A stretch of DNA of 64,000 nt, taken from assembly GCA_019722365.1 (NCBI GenBank), contig JADFUC010002180.1, positions 310,001 through 374,000 of the forward strand, written 5' to 3'. The position numbers and the translations under genes are program-made. This DNA is from Lithospermum erythrorhizon. Its lineage: Eukaryota; Streptophyta; Magnoliopsida; Boraginales; Boraginaceae. This document shows positions 12,056-23,999 of this stretch, in pieces. Within the stretch, counting starts at the first letter, position 1, and every line of letters starts with the position of its first letter. The notes under the pieces were generated by a model. The model saw nothing but the letters and a program-made list of their open reading frames with translations. It was not told where the DNA came from and ran no database searches.

Positions 12056-12181
12056 ATCAATAAATATTAAAATCCTTTATGTATTCTCATTATATTCCCA
12101 CCAACTAAACGTAAGTACATCAATAAATATTAAAACCCTTTATGTATTCTCATTTATATTCCCACCAAACAAGCTGCTAAG
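12056..12181. repeat. 63-bp tandem duplication
   Basis: Two adjacent copies starting ATCAATAAATATTAAAA at 12056 and 12119, both running through CTTTATGTATTCTCAT and ATATTCCCACCAA. They differ by a few substitutions and one-base indels. Confidence 0.8.
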
Positions 12182-13595
12182 GGTCAATACAAAATTGGTA
12201 ATAGCCAGGAGATATTAATATGATAGGAGACATTAATTAATATCGAGAAAAAAATAGAGTTAATAATAAGTTGGAAAGCTTAAACTTACATGGAGAAAGG
12301 GTCACAATGTCGTCCTGTGTATAAAATTATTTAACCTACATTGGCATGGAAAAGTATGAATAGTGCATCTATAAATTGGAGGAGAAAAAGGCACGGCACA
12401 TATCATCCTTTCATGAATTTATATTGGTATGCCTAATTAGTACTACATATATTCATTTCAATTAAACGGAAAATTGTGATGAAGCTAGCAATAAAAAATA
12501 CTCAATTTTGGTAATAATAAATTATTTTTATTTAAATATTATGTCAGTGCCTCTATATACTTGTCCAAAAGTGTATGAGGCTATTATCTAGATTTATTAC
12601 TAGTAATTTTTTGATAGTACAAAATTAAGCAAATAAATTATAGATTCAAAAGTAAGTTAACTTTTATTAACTAAAAACCTCATTTCAATTTTCATGTACT
12701 TTTAATTCATTTAAAAACAAATATTATACCTCATAATAATGTGATCTAATGAATACTAGCTAAGTAGCTTTGGTCAATATAATTATCCAAATGATTAAGG
12801 ATAGATACTAATTACATTACACTCCGGAGTATTTAGTACTAGGAAGGGCAATTATGTATTTGTGTATGGTCCAGTGAGTATCCAGTTTCAAACTCTGTAA
12901 TGTTTAAGTATGTTGTTAATATTCGTGCAAGGACAATGACCATACAGTGGTATAAATAGAAAAGGGATTTATATATATTTGTGGTGGCCATTAAATTTAA
13001 TGCATGCATATGGAAAACATTACTATTGGAACCAAATCAATCCTTAACTTCTTGATCTGCTTGTTCCCGCAATCATGGTTTGTAGGACCATTAGAAATAG
13101 GGTAATAATTTTTCCACCTGATGTTGACATTTTATTTATTTGTTATTGGAACTATTTTTACATTACAAATGGAGTGGTGTTATTAACAAATGAAGTGAAA
13201 AAATCATTCACCTAAAAATAAACTTACAATTTTGGGGCAAATTTATTCACACCACAAAAATATGGTACCATCCCCCTCCCCTCCAGTTGTCTGACATATT
13301 TTCAATTGTTGAATGAATGATATTTAGAATCAAAATTTCATTTTAAATACTTCATCCATCTTCTTTACTAGATTTAACCTTAATTTTAATTTCAAATATC
13401 ACATTCCCAAGATAAAAATTATATTTTACATTTTTACATACTTTTTACTATATTTTCTTATTAAAGTATCAATCAACCAATTGTATAGCTTTCAATTAAT
13501 TATACTTCAGAGTATTTCAATATACTTTTACTACTTTTTTATTTTTCTTTAATCTATATTCAAATTTATTGTAGCACATAAGAAAGAATCTAATA
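12182..13595. other. Intergenic, AT-rich, no gene seen
   Basis: No ORF of note. TATA-like strings are present (for example TATAAATAG near 12952), but no gene follows before the Copia LTR at 13601. Confidence 0.45.
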
Positions 13596-13600
13596 ATATA

Positions 13601-13986
13601 TTTAAGCATTATACTATTATTTTAGGATCTTTACACTCTAATTATATATGTAAACAACAATACAAGAATAACATACCGATCCATAATCAGTTTCTTTTGA
13701 CATCATTATTCTTCTATCCCTTAGAGTCTTTAGATTGTCTTTGATGGTGTACATATATACATAGATAGGTTCTTATATAGTACTTCAAAAGCTTAACTAA
13801 AAGTCTATCATACTAATGTCACTCCATTATGTCTCCCTGACGAGATTGAAGAGGTAGAAGAAGTAATTCTAACACCACTAACTCTAATTCTTAATGTTTA
13901 ATAACTATCAAATCAAAATCTTTTAATATTAGAATTAGACTTTTAATATATGACCATAACACATTATATAGAAATATAATCTAACA
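13601..13986 (-). repeat. 3' LTR of the 13.6-23.1 kb Copia element
   Basis: About 386 bp, aligning along its length with 22689-23089: shared blocks include TAAGCATTATACTAT, ATACATAGATAGGTTCTT, AAAAGTCTATCATACTAATG and AGAAATATAATCTAACA. The outer terminus reads TT where the other LTR has TG, a likely point mutation. The polypurine tract lies just inside, at 13987-14002. Confidence 0.92.
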
Positions 13987-14002
13987 ATCTCCCACTTGGT
14001 CC
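13987..14002 (-). promoter_or_regulatory. Polypurine tract
   Basis: Minus strand GGACCAAGTGGGAGAT, directly upstream of the 3' LTR start TGTTAGATT. This is the usual position and composition for second-strand priming in Copia elements. Confidence 0.75.
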
Positions 14003-14596
14003 ATGTGATTCAAAAGAAACTATAAGTGTGCACCTTTAGTGAATCACAAAATTCCATCAACTATAATATGAACTAAACTATCCGGATCATGTATCACAAG
14101 TCATTTAATCTACACGATTTCTTCCATGTATCACAAACCAATTTAATCCGTATTACTTATTTGGGAAAGCCGTAGTTCTCAACTTTTCGAGAAAAAATGT
14201 TTCGTGTTGTCTCAATAGAACGGCTCATGTACATAACCATACATGAGAAACACTTTACTGCTAAAAACATAAACTTTAATTGAATCTATAAATGTCACTT
14301 TTATTCAACAAACCATTCATACATATGTAAATATTCTTTCCAGCTTAACAAGGCTTTTCTTATAATACCCATCCTTTCTCTTTACATGGCCAATGTAAGT
14401 CTTAGGTGTAATCCCTTAGTTAACGGATCCGCTTATCATTAGGCTCAGTACCAATATGCTCAATGTACACCTTTGTTTCTCGCACTTTCTTGGTTTATAA
14501 GCATTTAGATCCATACGCTTCGCACCTTCGAAAATCTATCATTTTTAGAGAAGTTGAAGATGTACCGCATTCATTGCAATAAATTCCTCAACGGCT

Positions 14597-15200
14597 TGGC
14601 TACGCTGCCGACAATTCCAAGTCTCGAGATAAAGTTCTCGCAACTACGAAGCCTTGAATTGTTGCCTCAAAGCACGCAACTAATTCTCGCCTTCCATAAA
14701 TGAAGTAGCTATAACTCGATTGTTTCACTTTATCATGATATAGCTCCTCCACCAATAAAACGATAGCCAAATGCGGATTTCTTGAGTCCAAGCATCCGTA
14801 GTCCTAATCAGATAACCAATCACCCGAGGCGATCCAAATTTCTTTTATAAGTAAGCATGTAGTCCTTGGTGTCTTGTAAATACCTAAGGACCTTCTTTGC
14901 AGTTTTCCGTGGTCCATTCAAGCGTTTTGATATCGTACTCGCTAACCGCAGTGCCAATATCCGCCGAAAATATGCACCGAAGCGATACACGTACTCCCCA
15001 ACCACCGATGCATGAATATCTTTCTATTTTTTTCTCGCTCCAAATCAGCTTTAGGACACAAACAAACTTGTCCCTTTTCTCAATTGGAACAATTCCTAAG
15101 AGCACTTTTCCATTCTAAACCTCTCTAAAACTTTATCGATGTAAGTCGATAAGCCTAATATTCCTTGGAATCGCCACGAATACTTCAATGCCAATCACAT
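14597..15200 (-). pseudogene. Copia RNase H region, broken
   Basis: Frame-shifted translation on the minus strand contains blocks typical of the end of Copia pol: GPRKTAKKVLRYLQDTKDYM (about 14920-14860, the GLRYLKGT-like segment leading into RNase H), a GGAIS-like stretch near 14750 and AELVACFEAT near 14680 (the EAEYVA region). Stops between blocks rule out function. Confidence 0.7.
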
Positions 15201-15909
15201 ATGATGCTTTACCCATATTTTCATTTGAAAGTTATTAGAGAGAAATTTCTTTACATCATGTAATAATCCAACATCATTAGCAGCAAGAAGAATGTCATCA
15301 ACATATAGGACTAAAATAATAAACTTACTCCCACTGACCTTCATGAAGATACACCTATCAACGGTGTTTTCTTCAAAGCCATATGATATAATGGTATTTT
15401 TAAACTTTAGATACCATTGTCGGGAAGCTTGTTTTAGTCCATATATCGACTTCTTTAGCTTACACACCAACTTTCTTTACCGTCACAAACCATCTCGTTG
15501 ATCCATATAAACTTTTCCTCTAAGTCTCCATTCAAAAAAGGCGGTTTTCACATCCATTTGGTGAAGCCTGCATCATAATGAGCCACTAATGCTAAAACAA
15601 TTCTAAAGAATCCTAGAAAACTGGAGAGAAGGTTTCTTTGTAGTCAACACCTTCTTTCTGAGTGAAACCTTTAGCAACAAGTCTGGCCTTGAATGTTATA
15701 ATATCGCCTTTAGAGTCTCGTTTGATCTTGAAGATCCATTTACAACCGACTCGTTTTGAACCTTTAGGCAACTCAACTAAGTCCCAGACTTTGTTGTCAT
15801 CCATTGATTTCAACTCATCTTTCATAGCATTGAACCATTTTTCTGAATTGTTACATTTCATGGCTTGATTGAAAGAAACTGGTTCTTTATCACTGTCACA
15901 TCTGTTCAA
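15195..15909 (-). pseudogene. Copia reverse transcriptase, broken
   Basis: Two open pieces. 15909-15613 covers the RT start: WFNAMKDELKSM, the W-L-V-LPKG segment, CKWIFKIK, FKARLVAKGFTQKEGVDY and ETFSPV. 15470-15195 continues with LKKSIYGLKQASRQWY and the catalytic LYVDDILLAA motif, where the paired Asp residues are intact. A frameshifted gap of about 140 bp separates the pieces, so no complete enzyme can be made. Confidence 0.9.
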
Positions 15910-17059
15910 GTGAATAAACCAAGATAATCATCTGGAATAGTCGGGTCTTTTTCGCTTCTTGTATACTTTCGACGCTATTTTTGTGGTTCATTTGACACTA
16001 GTTCATTAGCGATTTCATTGATGTAATAATATCGGGAGTGAGTCCATTACGTGGGACACTATTTCGAGGAGACACTTTGATGAGAAACACCAGATGTGTT
16101 ATCTCCCACTTGTTTCTCTTCAAAATTTCATGCCACCGTGGTTCCCCACCCCACCGACATGACCATTCTCACAAACCGCGGCATTACCAAACCTCAATTA
16201 TCCTCGCATCATGGTTAGGACAATAATATGTAATCTTAATTCGCCTGTGCCGGCCGCCTGAAAGTAGAGTCATTAAAATCCAGAACACCAGAGTCACCAA
16301 CCCGATGGACGACTCAGTTTAAAACAAAATTCTTTCATCCAAAAAAAAAATGTGATCACAATCAAGTTTCTCCAATCAAAAACAGATTTTAAGATTTATA
16401 ATCCATCACCGACATCTAAAACGACAAACCCATATATATATACAATAACATATCCCAAAAATAAAGTAATGCCGGCAAGTGCTACAACAACAGATGATAC
16501 GCATCAGATCCGAATACAAATGACAAATGACAAGGCTATAAAGTTTCAAAAAGGAAAATACAACAATCAAAAACAGCCGACAAACACATCAAAATCAGAT
16601 CATGAGGATCCTTCATACCCGATGCTCACCTAGCTACTGAACAACAAAACTCTCAAACGCCTCTTGCCTAACCGCCGCCTGGCCAACTCGGCTCAATCTA
16701 AATGCCGCCCAACGTTAAAAAGTGGGTGTAAGCCATGAAAGCTTAGTGGAAACTTAAATACGTGGGTGAACTTACCATACGGAACGAGTCAATCAATAAT
16801 ATAATAGTCAAATATGAATAAAATACATATATCCGTGGACTACCTAAAACGTCATAGCTTAACATAATTCCGCAGAAATATCGTACATAATACATTTAAG
16901 ATATAATAGTTGCTCAAGCACACAATTTCGGTAAAGAAATCAATAGACTCAACAACGACTAAACTCTAATAATCAAACTCCTATCTCTCATATCCCCACC
17001 AAGATACCATCCTCTAACGCCAAGATATACTCAACTGGGCTTCACCCGCATGAATGGAC

Positions 17060-17490
17060 TAATCAATAATCACCTCGCATTCTATACCGCAAAGATAAGG
17101 CCAAACCCGCACTTATACACAAAGTAAGGCACACCGCACTTATACACAAAGTATAGCGCACATCGCACTCATACACTAAGTACAAGGCACACCGCCTTAT
17201 ACACTAAGTATAAGGCACACCGCTCTTATACACTAAAGTATAAGTGCACACTCGCACTTACACCGTATATGTGGCCACATCGAAAATGCACACAAAGAAA
17301 GTGATCAAAAGATTTCATACCGACTTATAACCGAAGTATAAGGCCAACCGCACGCTATAATCAGTAAGATAAAAGCCACACCGACAATGCACAAGAAAGC
17401 GATCAAAAGAGAGTCATACCGCTTCTTATATCAAGAGTAAGTGCCAAACCATACGCTTATACCGTAGTATAGTACACAATACACATATCC
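17060..17490. repeat. Tandem repeat, about 30-bp unit (CACACCGCACTTATACAC)
   Basis: At least six imperfect units of CACACCGCACTTATACACTA, then AGTATAAGG, inside the solo-LTR-like insertion; unit length varies from about 28 to 36 bp and the array decays at its right side. Confidence 0.8.
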
Positions 17491-17759
17491 CGCAAAGAAG
17501 GAGAGTCACCTAATCCCTACTAATCCCAACCATGTAAGGTCACCCCCGATACTCAAGTCACCTCAAGTCATAGATAACTCTAACCATCACCTCAATAACC
17601 AAATTTACTTACCCCAAACAATATCCAAGCACACAAATTAAAACATCTCACAATCAGAAGTCAAACACAATCGCCAACAAGGCCAGAATCATAAGTGCCG
17701 ACAAGCCACAGAATCGAATATCATAGTTGGGAGTTCAAGCTATTTACCTCAAGCAATCT

Positions 17760-17950
17760 TCAACGCCTACGTATCATAATCACATAATCATATAACAATT
17801 GCTATGTATATCATTCCCTACGTAATCACAATGGCCACAATGACATGTATATCATTCTCACATAATCATATCATAATAACTTGCATATCATTCTCTACAT
17901 AATCATATCACAATAACATGTATATCACGTATCAAGTAAGTACGCAAAGT
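17760..17950. repeat. Tandem repeat, about 45-50-bp unit
   Basis: Four imperfect copies of a unit containing CATAATCATATCA, AATAAC and ATGTATATCATTCTC, within the solo-LTR-like insertion. Confidence 0.7.
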
Positions 17951-19369
17951 AACACCCGCGAGATAAGTACTCACTGCTAATTTACCGCAAAACCTTCGCT
18001 AAAAACAATCAAGGTAACCGCCTTTTCCATGATCAACGCCAACAACACCTGTAAAGTATAATCAAGACCTACTACTATACCGGCGTTCTCTAAGATATAA
18101 CCAACTCTTAGGGAATCCATTCTAAACAAATTTAACATGACGGATAAACTATCGAATTATAATCCTATCGACACAACCCAATCGATTCCCCTCTCACAAC
18201 TCCATCTTATCACTTTCATTACAAATCGATTCTTATAAGTTATTCTAACTAATCATCAAGTCCATAATTAACAATCTTATACTCCGAAACATCAATTATA
18301 ACTCAACTTGGAATTTACACTTTTTCAAATATAACAATCTTTTAATCAATTTTAAATCACCAATTTAACATCATAACAACTATGGGTCAAGGTCCCAATA
18401 TAACCTCCTACCCATTTAAAGTCTTATAAAATATCCACATAAAAAGTCAACCGAAAAACCTAAAAGTCAACTCTCCTAATTACAACGCCTCAAACGATTT
18501 CTAAATCATGAATCTATCACTTAAATACGCTACGTAACTCCATAACCAACTAAGATTTATCATAAAAATTCAATTATGGAAAATTCAACTAAAAGTCAAC
18601 TATAAATAAAACCCAAGAAATATCTCAAAGACTTGAAATTTCTTACCTTAACTCGAAGAGAATGACGTGGGAGAACAATATTCTACAACCGATCTGAAGC
18701 CTGAAAGCGACACCTAAGAGAGAAATGGAAATGAACTTTTTAAGGGGAGGGTAAATATTTCTGACAATGCATGAAAAGATGATGATGAAGTGTTTGATAA
18801 CGATGACGCTGAAGATAAGTACGATCAGATATTTAAAAACTCGAGTCCCGCTCGCTTTAATTCTCCTCGCTATCGCATTTAAATCTCCACGAACCCGATT
18901 CCAAAGATAAAATATTCCATGGCAAAAACTACTAAATTATAAAATGTAATTCAAAAATTTCATTTAAATAATATTATCATCGAGATTATTTAAAATATCC
19001 CTAGTCCCAATCTCTACCACCAAAATTTAAATTTTTTTTTTTTCGTAACGGGTTATTACGTATCATGTATCCTTTTGACTTTTGCATACCCGATAAAATT
19101 ACTGTAGACGGCTCTTAATCGAGCTTCTTTTCATATGGATTATATATTTCATTTCCTCGCCTCAATAACCCCAAACACGATATGTTTAAACTAGGTTTCT
19201 TTTTGTCCACACCATAAGGAGTTTTGTGAACAATTTTAATAGGAACCCCGTTAAGCAAATATACAGCAGCCTTTTAATGAATATATCTACAAAGATAAAG
19301 GTACATCAAGTATTACTTTTAACATACTCCTAACTTATTTCTATTATTGTACGATTCCGCCTTTCAAAT

Positions 19370-19835
19370 TTACACCATTTTGTTGTGGTGTACTGCATAG
19401 TATAATCGTGCACATGCCTCGACACTTTCAAGAAACTTTGCAAATGGACCAGGACATTGTCCACTTTCATTGTATTTACCATAATATTCTCCACCTCTAT
19501 CTGATCTCACAACCTTTACTTTTGTATCTAATTGCCTTTCTACCTCATCAATGAATACTTTAAGAATGTTCACTGAATGAGACTTTTCATGCAATAGATA
19601 TACATATCCATAACGTGAGTAATCATCACAGCGTACGAAATATTTTCTCCACCTAAGATGGAGCTTCAAATGGACCACAAATATCGGTGTGTATCAATTC
19701 AAGAAGTTTTGTGCTTCTTGTGGCTGCTTTCATTGTATTGTGTTTGGTTTGTTTGCCTTTAATACAATCAACACATACATTTAGGTCTGAAAAATTCAAT
19801 TGAGGAAGGATTTCACTTTTAACCAACCTCAACAT
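19370..19835 (-). pseudogene. Copia integrase, broken
   Basis: Two overlapping open pieces on the minus strand. 19835-19653 holds the zinc-binding CVDCIKGKQ end of the HHCC domain and the core start LLELIHTDICGPF. 19678-19370 continues with RCDDYSRYGYVYLLHEKS, then VVRSDRGGEYYGKY. The first two acidic residues of the DDE core are visible; the frame shifts within a short distance and the C-terminal part degenerates before the 2.8-kb insertion. Confidence 0.88.
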
Positions 19836-20152
19836 CCTTTCTTGTATATATGACCCACCCTTGATGCCACAAGAGCAGAGTTATTATCTTGTGCACTCAC
19901 AAGCATTACCAACAACATGTCTAACATTAAACAAAAGACTCCACAAATTTATTATCAAGATTAAAAGGATACAAACCATTTACACGTACCACAACCATAC
20001 AGGCTTCCTATTCTTAAACAAAGAAAATATACCGCTTTTCAAACTTGACATTAAACATAGACTCATCCAACTTCCCAACGTAAACAAGATTTCCGCACAA
20101 TCAGAACATAAAGACACTTTTTAGGATCTAGATGACAACCAAAGATCCAAGA

Positions 20153-20410
20153 TCAATCAGAAGTCCTAATTCCTTCTATCTGCAGTTCTTCATCCCTGCT
20201 TCCCATGAACAAATACTTTCGCTTGCTTTTACGGGCTGGGACAAAGAAATCCCTCAGCAGAATACGAGAAACATAAGAAGCTGTACCGTAATCTAACCAC
20301 TGTGTATTATTAGGAACTTCAATAAGGTTTGCATCTAAAACAAACATAAACAATGTAAGTACTCTTCTTTTCTCGAACCATTCCTTTCTTTCTCTCGACA
20401 ACTTCTTCAA
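20153..20410 (-). pseudogene. Copia protease region, active site mutated
   Basis: The stretch NTQWLDYGTASYVSRILLRD and, later, KYLFMGSRDEELQIEGIRT match the Copia aspartic protease and the segment after it. The catalytic D-S/T-G triad reads D-Y-G here, so this copy is inactive even apart from frameshifts. Confidence 0.75.
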
Positions 20411-20779
20411 GTGTCCAATCCTTTACGTAAAATAACATTTGATCTCCTTTCTCTGACTCTTGACCTCATTAACTTTCATGATGGTTTTGCTATTCTTTTG
20501 AGGTTTGTCCTTCCTTTATTCTTTTTTTCCCGGTTTAGCCTCTACTGCCTCCTTCATGGACAAGAGATAGATAGAAAGTGGATCTTTTATTTTCTTTCAA
20601 CCTTCCTTCCTCTCGAACTAACATACCTTTAATTTCTTGGAAGTTCTACATTTTTCTTCTTTAGAGTGTTATAGTTCACTTGAACCGGCCAAATTCAGAG
20701 GAAGGAGTCGGCGATAAATTGGACTTAAATGTCTCACCCGCCCATACCCATAGTCCTTAACTTTGTCGCTTGTTACATG

Positions 20780-21197
20780 TTAGTCACATGATCAGCTTAA
20801 TGGGTTTAGACCAATCAAACTTAATGGTCGTTAACTCACTGCTGAGACTTCCCTACAATGGACTTATCATTAATGTCCATCGAAAGTACTCTCTTTAACT
20901 TTCATGAGGAATTCCCTTGCATTATCAATTTTAGGCATGGATGACTTAACATTTTCGTCCATCGTCATACTCATCAAATTCAAACTAAGCCTGGTAGACA
21001 TTTCCCAAGATTCATTAAGATTGATTTATCTTGCATGTGTCAAGTGATGTCGCAGATAATGGCTCAATACTATTGCACCATCCGCATACATTACCCAAGA
21101 TAAAATGGATTTGTTCGGACCATTCATCATAGTTTAGACCATTGAATTTGATCATGGAATTGCCTAAAGAAAATAAATTTGTAGAAGCTGCAAACAT
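20780..21197 (-). pseudogene. Copia gag, N-terminal part, broken
   Basis: The open piece 21197-21015 begins MFAASTNLF, followed by IKFNGLNYDEWSEQIHFILG, the conserved start of Copia gag. Frame is lost shortly after; decayed gag continues toward the protease region. Confidence 0.8.
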
Positions 21198-21479
21198 GAT
21201 TCAAACTTGTATATTAACACTTTGAGTTACTATAATAGATTCAAACTATACAAACTTTAATAACATATATAAGTTCACCTTTGGGTAATCCTTAAACATG
21301 TAATCTTTCATCATAATAAACATATCAACTAAGTATGTTTATTAATAATTTTAATCATATGCAAAAGTTTACACGTAGGCATAATGATAATGAGTTCAAA
21401 TGTACATGTTAAGAAATATTATAATCATGTACAATCGATAATATGTCTAATTAACTTCATTGAAGAAATAATTTCAAAG

Positions 21480-22060
21480 TACTTCAACAAGCTCTAACAT
21501 ATTAGACATTTTATTTTCCATTTAAGATATAATGTCTATTTAACAATTAGTTTGGCCACTTTGGTGACTAGCAAACAATTTCAATAGACAACTTTAATAA
21601 TACCTCAAAATATAATTATCCAAAATATTATGCAATAACATGAAATAAATTATCTATTTAATCATTTATCTTGGCCACTTTGGTGACTAACAAACATTAC
21701 AAAAATAGATAATTTTTAATTTACCATAATCTCATATTAGTGTAACTATTAGTTGAGATAAATATTAATTTTACCATTTAGCTAGGTCACTTTAAGTGAC
21801 TAACAAACACTTTAAAGTAAATAAATATTTTAATTATCATATCTCAAAATTCTGTACAATTATGTAATATGAGATAAAAATATCTATTTAGACATTTTAC
21901 TTGGCCACTTTGGTGACTAACAAGCACTAAAATAAATAGATTCTAAAACGTTAATGTTCAAAAGTGTGCAATTATATAGTATGAGATAAAATATCTATTT
22001 AGACATTTTACTTGGCCACTTTGATGACTAACAAACTACTTTAATAATAGATATTAACTT
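21480..22060 (-). repeat. Five tandem ~115-bp repeats in the Copia 5' leader
   Basis: A conserved core, TTGGCCACTTTGGTGACTAA then CAAAC, recurs at about 21552, 21670, 21783, 21901 and 22012. The core contains the inverted pair GGCCACTTTGGTGAC, and each copy is followed by AT-rich spacer with ATATGAGATAAAATATC-like wording. The array lies between the primer site and gag, in the RNA leader where packaging and translation signals are expected. Confidence 0.88.
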
Positions 22061-22675
22061 TATATCTCAAATTATATATATGCCACAAACCAACTTTAAA
22101 ATGTTTACACGCTTTTTATTTTATATAAAATTTATAATACTTCATTTATAAAAAGAAACCATGTAAAATAATGAATATGTGTATATTATTAAACATTAAC
22201 TTTATCAAATAATTGTTCAACATATACATCCTTTATATCATATATTAAGCAATAACACAAAAATATACGATCCTTAAAAGAAAAGTATCAATTCAATTGA
22301 TAAATGTTGTTTAGCAGCATGCACTACAAGAATATACATACGTAAACATTCAAATATAAATGTTCATTACATTTTATCAGGCATATATGTTCATTAAACC
22401 AACCTTTTGAAATTTTATAGCCACACCGTCTAAATCCTTGAACGTATAGTAATATATAAATATATATATATGCTATCATCAATCAAATAGATTAAACAAT
22501 AATTCTTCGTTTGATTAGTTTAGTATATATATATTCCTTATTACTAACGCAAACACACTAATTGAAACCTATAATGGCCAGTGAATTTTAGACTAATTAT
22601 AAACTTAAACAAGAGGCACTAAAATTTGTTCATAATCATGATATATTTTCACATATAATCAAGAATATTCTCCAT

Positions 22676-22686
22676 GCTCGATACCA
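22676..22686 (-). promoter_or_regulatory. Primer-binding site, initiator tRNA-Met type
   Basis: Minus strand TGGTATCGAGC, two bases inside the 5' LTR. It is similar to the site at 1959-1970, sharing the same shortened TATCGAGC core. Confidence 0.75.
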
Positions 22687-22688
22687 AT

Positions 22689-23089
22689 TGTAAGCATTAT
22701 ACTATTTTAGATCTTTACACTCTAATTATACGTAAAACAACAATACAAGAACATACCTTGATCCATAATTGAGATTTGATGAAGATGAACAATAGTTATT
22801 CTTTCTTTCTTCTATCCTCTTAGAGTCCTTTAGATTGCCTTTTGATGGTGTAAGACATATACATAGATAGGTTCTTTATATAGTACTTCAAAGTTAACCA
22901 AAAGTCTATCATACTAATGTCACCCATTATGTCTCTTTAATTTAGATTAACGAGGCAAGAGGGCAAGCACCACACCCACTAACTCTAATTTTACGTTTAA
23001 TAACCATCAAATTAAAATCTTTAATATTAGAATTAGATCTTTAATATTATATGGACCATAAATAGATTATATAGAAATATAATCTAACA
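22689..23089 (-). repeat. 5' LTR of the 13.6-23.1 kb Copia element
   Basis: About 401 bp with TG...CA ends (plus strand TGTAAGCATT...AATCTAACA). It is near-colinear with 13601-13986 but with many small indels and substitutions, indicating an old insertion. Confidence 0.92.
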
Positions 23090-23094
23090 ATATA

Positions 23095-23503
23095 AATTAA
23101 ATTCATGAAATTTTCATATTAACAATCTACTTCCCCAATCTAATTGGCTCAACAAATTCACTTATATGCCCTCAAGATATTTTCACCTTAATAATGTATT
23201 TCATGTACTAACAAATTATGTGTAATAAGATTAATATTTGGAAAATACAATACATATATTGGTAGATACGGAGTATAAACTTTCTATTGATTAATAGCTT
23301 AGTAACTATGTACATGTATAATGTATTACAATGCTTCACTTGGCATAAAAAATTCTCAAAGAAAATCCCCAAATCTATATACAAAAGGGACCGGTCAACT
23401 GTTGTTTTTAGGTATAGCTTTCCAACAATGAACAGTTAATTAATAAAATTATGGGATTTTCAGAAAAAGAAAAGTGATATTACATTATTATGGTATGGAG
23501 GGA
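23095..23503. other. Intergenic, AT-rich, no gene seen
   Basis: The short gap between the Copia element and the LINE target duplication. No ORF or structure beyond AT-rich sequence and a TACGGAGTAT string (23267). Confidence 0.5.
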
Positions 23504-23999
23504 ATATGTATAATACTTTTTTTTAATAAGTAATGAAATTCATAAATTAAGTGGAATATTCAGTTACATCATTGTCTTCATAGCGGACATTACTACTGCA
23601 ATTATCATTACAATCATTAACGGAATTGAAACTACTTATAGAGATGTCAATAAGATTTAAAATATATCCAACATTAGTAGGAAACCATATGATACTACAA
23701 TTTTGCTTCATGATTTCTCGAATCCGATACTTCTACTCATCCTTGTGACGACGTGTTGTCCTTTCTAGGGCTCTATCTCTGGTGTCGCGAATGACATGCC
23801 TTCGTCCTCTGATGTTCATAATTGTACCTCAGGATGGAGACGGGTCATTTGAAACACCAAAGTGAACTCGAGCATCTCGACGTTGACAGGATCGCTTACA
23901 GCTGCTTGGGTAGATGATGAAGTTCAAATTGAATCTGGGATTGAAAGTCGAAGGTGACCTGTTCATTTTAGAAGGACCCGTGTTCTTGGAATTTTTAAT

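Larger units (their letters stand above)
16233..19064 (-). mobile_element. Solo-LTR-like insertion inside the Copia element, TSD ATGTA
   Basis: A 2.83-kb non-coding block interrupts the Copia frame between the GYAKKSKGYM-like end of the integrase side and its resumption as YYCPNHDARIIE. Identical 5-bp duplications ATGTA flank it (16228-16232, 19065-19069). On the minus strand it opens GATACGTAATAACCCG, like the TGTAATACCC starts of plant Gypsy LTRs, and it holds tandem repeats. No gag or pol is seen, so I read it as a solo LTR of a Gypsy-type element; the exact TG/CA ends are not clear. Confidence 0.7.
13601..23089 (-). mobile_element. Copia LTR retrotransposon, complete but inactive, TSD ATATA
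   Basis: Reverse-strand Ty1/Copia element bounded by two similar LTRs (22689-23089 as 5', 13601-13986 as 3') and flanked by the identical 5-bp duplication ATATA (13596-13600 and 23090-23094). Reading down the minus strand the order is primer site, a leader with tandem repeats, gag, protease, integrase, RT and RNase H, the Copia order. Every domain is broken by stops and indels. A separate 2.8-kb insertion (16233-19064) splits it between integrase and RT; without that insertion the element is about 6.7 kb. The protease, integrase and gag wording (FNGLNYDEWSEQI) resembles the group often called Bianca, but I did not test this. Confidence 0.93.

Noticed and set aside
16352..16633. 93-codon forward frame in the Copia element
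   Set aside because: It lies in the non-coding solo-LTR-like insertion; composition is Thr/Asn/Lys-rich without a domain.
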